Source: CADCWN01 sp039810045 (lineage in GTDB: Bacteria; Chloroflexota; Chloroflexia; Thermomicrobiales; CADCWN01). From it: 64,000 bases of DNA. The stretch covers positions 1-64,000 of the forward strand of contig JBDHWF010000004.1 of the NCBI GenBank assembly GCA_039810045.1, given 5' to 3'. The notes under the pieces are model-generated. The model saw only the letters and a list, made by a program, of their open reading frames with translations. It had not been told where the DNA came from and searched no databases. Both the position numbers and the translations under genes were made by a program. Shown in pieces: positions 59,048 to 64,000 of the stretch. Each line of letters starts with the position of its first letter. Within the stretch, counting starts at the first letter, position 1.

Positions 59048-61556
59048 ACGCTACCAACCAACATTTCGCTCGAAGAAACGGATGGAAATCGAGCGGATGG
59101 CCGATAAGAAACGGCCTCGCTCGCCTGAGCGCACCGCCGATCAACTCCGCCTTACCCGGCGCACTGTCGTATTCAAAGGATTAGCCGCCGCCTCTTTTGC
59201 CACCCTTACCGGGCGCTTGTTCTATCTGCAAGTGATCAATCAGCAAAGCGCGATCGAGAAGCAACAAGAGGTTAGCCGCCGTGATTTCCCCCTCCCAGCA
59301 GCCCGTGGCCTGATCTACGACCGTGAGCGGAAGCCACTGGCCGACAATATCAAGAGTTGGTCGGTGGCGATTGTCCCCGCAAACCTCCCTGACGATGAAA
59401 CCACTGAGGGCGAACAACAACGGCGGGCGATTTATGTCACCTTGCAGAATCAATTGAAGATGGCGGATATCGTCGTGCTGCGACCCAGCGAGTTGTACGC
59501 CGATGAAGAGAAGCGCGAAGAAACCTACCGCCGCCTTGCTGCGGCGCTGGGAGTGCCAGTCGAAGATATTCGCGATCCAGTGGAGACAGAGATCGCTACC
59601 GCCGCGGAGAAGAAACGAGCCGCCCAGAAATCGATCAAAGTACCAGTTTCTAATGAAGATCTGAAGCCTGAGCAACTGGCCGCCGCTCGGGCCATTAAGC
59701 CAGAGCTAACGGGTGTCGATATTGTTAATCCGATTGATTATCAGGTAGCGATCTATGGTGGGTGGAAGCCCTATGAACCACTGGTGATCAAGAGCAATGT
59801 CGATAAAGGAGTGGCCCTCGGTATCGAGGCCAATCGGCTCTACCTTCCTGGAGTGCAGATCGACGACAATACCCTGACCCGCCGCTACCTGGTTGGTGAA
59901 GAACTGGGGCATATCCTTGGGTATACGGGGCCAATTACTGGCGAGGAATGGCGCTCGAACATCGTCAAAGATGAAAATGGACAAGCGGTCCTTGATTCCG
60001 ATGGCGATCCCATTTACATCTACAAGCAAAAAGACTACATCGGACGGGCGGGAATCGAAGCGGGTCTGGAAGAACTCTTGCGGGGGCGACCTGGGCATTA
60101 TGCCGCCAAGGTCAATGCCCTTAATAAGCCAGTCGGCGAATTCCCCGAGTTGCGAGTGAATCCGATCAATGGCAAGAGTGTTGTCTTGACAGTTCCGCTC
60201 GACTATCAGCAGGAAGTGATCAAAATCCTGCAAGATGGGTACAATGGGAATGGTGGCATCAACAACGTTGAGCCATATATCAAAGGCGAGAACGAAAAGA
60301 ACGCCCACGACCGTCCAGATCGGATCAAGCCGATTCCGCCCAAAGCGGGCGCAGCAGTCGCGATTGACCCGCGCAATGGGGAGATCCTGGCGATGGTCAG
60401 TTTGCCAGGTTACGATCCACGGCTCTTTGCCAATGGGATCAGCCAAAAAGATTTTGACCTGCTGCTGGAGAAAGATATTCCCGACAAAGAGAAGCGGCAT
60501 CCGCTCCAAAGCCGCTGTATCGCCAGTCAGTATCCCCCTGGCTCAACGCTAAAAACATTCGTCGCCAGCGCAGGGCTGCATAGCGGCAAGATCAAGCACG
60601 ACACCAAGTTCAAATGCCTGGGGTTTATCCGCGTCCCACCGCTGGGCCGCGAAGATGGCGGGAATAGGTATTGGTGCTGGACCCGCGATGAATCCCACAA
60701 AGAGATGAATATGTACGAGGCCTTAGCAACCTCATGCGATGTCTTCTTCTACTCGATGACGGGGCCGAAACAAACCGACCTTGCGGGCTTAGATACCCAC
60801 TTCTATCAACCAAACGGGGGTGACCCACAATGGTTTGACGGGATTGGCATCAACGCACTCAACGAACACCTGCGCCTCTATGGGTTTGGCGAAAAGACGG
60901 GGGTTGAGCTTGGTGGCGATGGCGAGGCACCAGGGCTAGTTCCGGGCATTGCCTGGAAAGAACAGACTTTCGAGAATGATTTCTGGTCGCTTGGTGATAC
61001 GCTGAATACGGCGATCGGACAGGGTTATATGCAAGTCACGCCGCTGCAACTCTGCAACGCGACAGCGGCGATTGCCAATGGCGGCACCCTCTTCCGGCCA
61101 ACGCTGGTCCACCAACTACTCGACGATACTGGCAAAGTCGTACAAGAACCACAGGGCAAGGTGGTCCGCAAACTCCCCATTGATCGCAATTTGCTGGAGA
61201 TTGTCCGCGAAGGGATGCGGATGAATGTCACCTGGCACCGCGACCAACAGGTCAAAGGGCTGGTCGCTCCGAACTTCGATGAGAAGGGGAATGTGATCCC
61301 CAATACTGAGCAATTTCCCCTGCCCCCAGGGATTGACGCTGGCGTGAAAACAGGGACGGCGGAATACGGCGAAGAACGCGACGATGAAGGTCTCTTGCTG
61401 CAATCACACGCCTGGTGCGCCGCGTTTGCGCCGTACAATAACCCCGAAATCTGTGTGCTTGCGTTTGTTGAGGGCGGCTCCGCCAGTGCCAAAATCGCGG
61501 CCCCGGTCGCCTGTGGGATGATCAACGCCTGGTTCGCTCGCAAGCCGCGCACCTGA
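59034..61556 (+). CDS. mrdA: Penicillin-binding protein 2 (transpeptidase)
   Basis: About 840 residues. One N-terminal membrane anchor (VVFKGLAAASFATLTGRLFYL), PBP dimerisation domain (about 60-400, ARGLIYDRERKPLADN) and the transpeptidase domain. Active-site motifs: Ser504-T-L-Lys507 in PPGSTLKTF, the SxD variant SCDVFFY expected of PBP2, and Lys772-Thr-Gly in VKTGTAEYG. Cross-links peptidoglycan during elongation with RodA. It is longer than E. coli PBP2 (633) because of inserts in the N-terminal half. Start at ATG 59034 overlaps the end of mreD; ribosome-binding site weak (GGACGGAACG), so translational coupling is likely. Confidence 0.95.
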   Translation: MLVRKRYQPTFRSKKRMEIERMADKKRPRSPERTADQLRLTRRTVVFKGLAAASFATLTGRLFYLQVINQQSAIEKQQEVSRRDFPLPAARGLIYDRERKPLADNIKSWSVAIVPANLPDDETTEGEQQRRAIYVTLQNQLKMADIVVLRPSELYADEEKREETYRRLAAALGVPVEDIRDPVETEIATAAEKKRAAQKSIKVPVSNEDLKPEQLAAARAIKPELTGVDIVNPIDYQVAIYGGWKPYEPLVIKSNVDKGVALGIEANRLYLPGVQIDDNTLTRRYLVGEELGHILGYTGPITGEEWRSNIVKDENGQAVLDSDGDPIYIYKQKDYIGRAGIEAGLEELLRGRPGHYAAKVNALNKPVGEFPELRVNPINGKSVVLTVPLDYQQEVIKILQDGYNGNGGINNVEPYIKGENEKNAHDRPDRIKPIPPKAGAAVAIDPRNGEILAMVSLPGYDPRLFANGISQKDFDLLLEKDIPDKEKRHPLQSRCIASQYPPGSTLKTFVASAGLHSGKIKHDTKFKCLGFIRVPPLGREDGGNRYWCWTRDESHKEMNMYEALATSCDVFFYSMTGPKQTDLAGLDTHFYQPNGGDPQWFDGIGINALNEHLRLYGFGEKTGVELGGDGEAPGLVPGIAWKEQTFENDFWSLGDTLNTAIGQGYMQVTPLQLCNATAAIANGGTLFRPTLVHQLLDDTGKVVQEPQGKVVRKLPIDRNLLEIVREGMRMNVTWHRDQQVKGLVAPNFDEKGNVIPNTEQFPLPPGIDAGVKTGTAEYGEERDDEGLLLQSHAWCAAFAPYNNPEICVLAFVEGGSASAKIAAPVACGMINAWFARKPRT

Positions 61557-61572
61557 TACCCCACGCCCGCTA

Positions 61573-62082
61573 TCAGGCGCTACTACCAGTTGGCATAGCC
61601 CTACGAAAGACCATCAGCACGGCTGGCCCCTCAGAGGTCTGCACAATTTCATCACCAACAAAGCCAGCGCGGGCGTAGGCGCGGCGCGCTCTCAAGTTAT
61701 CCTGATCAGGATCGATCGCGACCAGGGGCGCACCAGCAGCCAGCAACTGTTCAGCGAGCAGGCGCAGATACGCCGCGCCGTGCCCCTGGCCAAGCATCGC
61801 TGGTTCACCGATGAACGTATCAACAAACTGCGTCGTAGGGGGCAGATGGGCGAAGCACTCCTGCGGCCAGGCCTCAGCAGCACAGTGCTGCACATAGGCG
61901 AACGGTTGACCACGATAGGCAACCAGCAACGTCGTCATCGCCGCGCCAGCAATATCGTCGCGAATCAACGCCTCCTGCTCAGCCGGGTCGCCCCACCACT
62001 CACGCACTGCGGGCGTTGCCAGCCAGCGGCGTAGCAGCGGTAAATCGGCAGCGGTAGCAGGTCGAAAGGTATAGTCATTCAT
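61573..62082 (-). CDS. GNAT acetyltransferase, AAC(6')-like
   Basis: 169 residues from ATG 62082 (GGAGAAGCCG upstream); the longer frame to 62358 overlaps the minC promoter and start and is rejected. RPATAADLPLLRRWLATPAV then WGDPAEQ are typical of the AAC(6')-Ib/IucB-like branch, followed by the acetyl-CoA loop GQGHGAAYLRLLAEQL and DPDQDNLRARRAYARAGFVG at the end. May acetylate an aminoglycoside-like or cellular amine; resistance is not implied by sequence alone. It interrupts the plus-strand mrdA-min cluster on the opposite strand. Confidence 0.85.
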   Translation of the reverse strand: MNDYTFRPATAADLPLLRRWLATPAVREWWGDPAEQEALIRDDIAGAAMTTLLVAYRGQPFAYVQHCAAEAWPQECFAHLPPTTQFVDTFIGEPAMLGQGHGAAYLRLLAEQLLAAGAPLVAIDPDQDNLRARRAYARAGFVGDEIVQTSEGPAVLMVFRRAMPTGSSA

Positions 62083-62203
62083 CGGCTTCTCCGATTTCTT
62101 CGTGTGCCGACAGTAGCCAGAAAATGGCAGTCTACCAACCAACCCAACTTTATACGAGTGCCACCATGTCACTGTACTGTGCACGTTCGCCCGACAGCCC
62201 CTC

Positions 62204-62232
62204 TTGACCAACCCCGTTGTATCATCTACACT
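62204..62232 (+). promoter_or_regulatory. Promoter of the minCDE operon
   Basis: TTGACC (62204-62209), 17-base spacer, TACACT (62227-62232). Lies 80 bases before the minC start. Confidence 0.75.
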
Positions 62233-62312
62233 GTGTACGTACAGTCTCAATGGCAGGGGCTGATCCAGCAACGCCGACGGTCGGGCTGACCGCATCGGGC
62301 AGGAGTGAGGCG

Positions 62313-63110
62313 ATGGCACAACAGGCAGCGTATGACCATGATCCGCCGCTCTTCTCACGCGGACACCAGGCGAATAGCACCGCAGCGGCGTTGATCAAAG
62401 TGCGGGGCACCCGCGAAGGGTTGTTACTGACAGTACCAGATGATCCGCGCGTCTATGAACCGCGCGATGTTGCGCGGGCGCTCGCCGCTCACCTGGACGG
62501 CGCAGAAGCGTTTTTCAGTGGAGCCGAGGTGATCATCGATCTGGGTGAGCGTTCCTTGACTGATGACGAGATTACGTTCTATCGGCAAGTACTTGAAGAG
62601 CGTGGCGTGGTTGTGCGTGGGTTTACGGCATCCAGTCCACAGGGGCGCGCGGCCATTCGCAAGGCGGGCTATCACCCACTGCAAGTAGCGCAGCCTGAGC
62701 GTGTTTCCGTCGGCGGCGGGCAACCAATTACCACAACTCCAACTGCACAGATTCATCCAGTCAACCCCGACGCGGGCGAGGCGCTCTATCTCCGCCGGAC
62801 GTTGCGGTCGGGCGCACGAATCCGGCACCACGGCAATCTGGTCTTACTTGGTGATATCAACCCTGGGGCCGAAGTCGCTGCCTCTGGCGACATCATCGTC
62901 TGGGGTACTATCCGGGGGATGGTCCACGCTGGCGCACTCGGCGACGACAGCGCGATCATCTGCGCCCTGGGGCTCACCCCGACCCAACTACGGATTGGCA
63001 GTCATTATGCCCTCCCACCAACGGAGAAAAATAACACTGGGCCAGGCACCCCCGAGCGCGTGCGCCTGGAAAATGGTCGATTGGTCGTTGAACCGTGGAA
63101 GATGAAGTAG
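62313..63110 (+). CDS. minC: Septum site-determining protein MinC
   Basis: 265 residues from ATG 62313, behind GCAGGAGTGAGGCG; the frame start at 62217 lies inside the promoter. N-terminal FtsZ-inhibiting domain (about 25-115, with IKVRGTREGLLLTV) and C-terminal right-handed beta-helix (about 155-250, TLRSGARIRHHGNLVLLGDI, then NPGAEVAASGDIIVWGTIRG and GMVHAGA) that binds MinD and the septal ring. Blocks Z-ring assembly away from midcell. minD follows after 29 bases. Confidence 0.95.
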   Translation: MAQQAAYDHDPPLFSRGHQANSTAAALIKVRGTREGLLLTVPDDPRVYEPRDVARALAAHLDGAEAFFSGAEVIIDLGERSLTDDEITFYRQVLEERGVVVRGFTASSPQGRAAIRKAGYHPLQVAQPERVSVGGGQPITTTPTAQIHPVNPDAGEALYLRRTLRSGARIRHHGNLVLLGDINPGAEVAASGDIIVWGTIRGMVHAGALGDDSAIICALGLTPTQLRIGSHYALPPTEKNNTGPGTPERVRLENGRLVVEPWKMK

Positions 63111-63139
63111 CTGGCGTACACGAAAGAGTTGGAGGAACT

Positions 63140-63949
63140 ATGGGACGCTGCATTACCGTAACCTCGGGGAAGGGGGGCGTCGGGAAAACCACGACAACCG
63201 CCAACCTGGGGATGGCCCTGGCGATGAATGGCAAGAATGTTTGCCTGATCGATGCCGACATTGGTCTGCGTAATCTTGATATTGTGCTGGGTCTGGAAAA
63301 TCGGATCGTCTATGATCTGGTCGATGTGATCGAGGGCAACTGTCGCGTCAAGCAGGCCCTGATTCGCGACAAGCACTTTCCGAATCTCTCGCTGATCCCC
63401 GCCGCCCAAACCCGCGATAAAGACGCTGTTACCCCAGAGCAGATGGCCGAGTTATGCCAGAAGCTGAGCAAAGATTTCGACTTTGTGGTACTTGATTCAC
63501 CAGCAGGCATTGAACAGGGCTTCCGCAACGCGATCGCCGGAGCAGATGAAGTGGTGGTGGTCACTACCCCGGAAGTCTCTGCCGTGCGCGATGCTGACCG
63601 TATCATTGGCTTGGTGGAGGCCGCCGAATTGCCGCCACCACGCCTGATCCTCAATCGGCTCAATCCGGCCCTGGTGCAACGTGGTGAGATGATGACCACG
63701 GACGATGTTCAGGATATTCTGGCGATTGACCTGATTGGAATCGTCCCAGAAGATGCCACCATTGTGATGGCCTCCAACCGTGGCGAACCTGCCGCCCTTT
63801 CCGATACCAGTAAGGCGGGCAAAGCCTACCGCGAAATTGCCCAGCGTTTACTTGGCGAGGAAGTGCCACTGATCATCCCGGTTGCGAATGAAAACTTCCT
63901 GACCCGAATGATGAACGCCTTCCGCCCACGCCAGCGCGTGGCGAGCTAA
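63140..63949 (+). CDS. minD: Septum site-determining ATPase MinD
   Basis: 269 residues from ATG 63140, behind GTTGGAGGAACT. Deviant Walker A SGKGGVGKTTTT at residues 9-20, DADIGLRNLDIVLG switch region, VLDSPAGIEQGF Walker B, and a C-terminal amphipathic membrane-targeting helix in the last 20 residues (LTRMMNAFRPRQRV). ATP-bound dimers sit on the membrane and recruit MinC; MinE releases them. All key residues present. Confidence 0.97.
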   Translation: MGRCITVTSGKGGVGKTTTTANLGMALAMNGKNVCLIDADIGLRNLDIVLGLENRIVYDLVDVIEGNCRVKQALIRDKHFPNLSLIPAAQTRDKDAVTPEQMAELCQKLSKDFDFVVLDSPAGIEQGFRNAIAGADEVVVVTTPEVSAVRDADRIIGLVEAAELPPPRLILNRLNPALVQRGEMMTTDDVQDILAIDLIGIVPEDATIVMASNRGEPAALSDTSKAGKAYREIAQRLLGEEVPLIIPVANENFLTRMMNAFRPRQRVAS

Positions 63950-63964
63950 CGGAAGGAGAACAGC

Positions 63965-64000
63965 ATGAGTTTTTTACGGTCGCTCTTTAGCAAAGGCCCA
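63965..64000 (+). CDS. minE: MinE, cell division topological specificity factor (N-terminal 12 codons)
   Basis: GGAAGGAGAACAGC precedes ATG 63965, then MSFLRSLFSKGP before the window ends. This matches the membrane-binding N-terminal helix of MinE, and its place 15 bases after minD fits. Gene cut by the window edge. Confidence 0.88.
   Translation, partial: MSFLRSLFSKGP

Noticed and set aside
1..64000. Transposon, prophage, integron or CRISPR array
   Set aside because: No transposase, integrase, phage gene, spaced direct-repeat array or flanking target duplication was seen.

Overview
This window is about 60% GC, densely coded, and has no tRNA or rRNA genes, CRISPR array, transposase or prophage genes that I could find. 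The gene set points to a free-living bacterium, most likely of the phylum Chloroflexota (class Chloroflexia or a neighbour). Pointers are a Ser/Thr kinase fused to an extracellular WD40 propeller, a MerR/transglutaminase pair, a MoaD-MoaE fusion, a Tat-exported sugar-binding lipoprotein, and a mreD-mrdA-minCDE wall/division cluster. No sequence search was run, so the taxonomic call is an inference.

Layout. 1-8.0 kb (all minus strand): surface-polysaccharide genes (GT4-type glycosyltransferase cut by the window edge, Wzx-like flippase), NAD kinase, a class III aminotransferase, an HtrA-type lipoprotein protease, a metallo-beta-lactamase-fold hydrolase and an M20 peptidase. 8.1-13.0 kb: a P-loop kinase, a large membrane glycosyltransferase-like protein, a gamma-glutamyltransferase and a small ABM-fold protein. 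13.1-15.0 kb: a MerR regulator with a recognisable 19-bp-spacer promoter, followed by a transglutaminase-like protein. 15.0-22.7 kb: adenine phosphoribosyltransferase, a primary-like sigma factor, the WD40 receptor kinase, an SDR dehydrogenase, a mannosyltransferase-like membrane enzyme and a first RraA-family protein with a structured leader. 22.9-31.4 kb: GT2 glycosyltransferase, TIM-barrel isomerase, two MFS exporters, a small alpha-helical protein, an L,D-transpeptidase, and an ATP-grasp/CMD gene pair. 31.4-33.7 kb: a decayed aldo/keto reductase next to an intact one, then a GbsR-type regulator.

33.7-43.6 kb: PIG-L deacetylase, nucleotidyltransferase and rsmG (tightly packed), GT9 transferase, HAD phosphatase, rhodanese, mug and rlmB. 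Then comes glyA, preceded by a clear ZTP (pfl) riboswitch with its own intrinsic terminator, followed by a small membrane protein and a YtcJ-type amidohydrolase. 43.7-51.3 kb: a complete sugar ABC importer (binding protein and two permeases; no ATPase here), a third MFS protein, an S9 peptidase and a second RraA-family protein. 51.4-55.6 kb: mgtE with an unusually long leader, then a MoaD-MoaE fusion overlapping an aldehyde dehydrogenase. 55.9-64 kb: a lipoprotein, trmD, an FHA membrane protein, mreD-mrdA (elongation), a GNAT acetyltransferase on the other strand, and minC-minD-minE (division-site placement; minE is cut by the window end).

The strongest regulatory signals are the ZTP riboswitch-terminator before glyA, the MerR operator/promoter at 13.15 kb, the near-consensus promoters before gbsR, mgtE and minC, and several long perfect hairpin terminators. 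Start codons were moved downstream of the longest reading frame wherever a ribosome-binding site, promoter or riboswitch required it; each case is explained in the entry.
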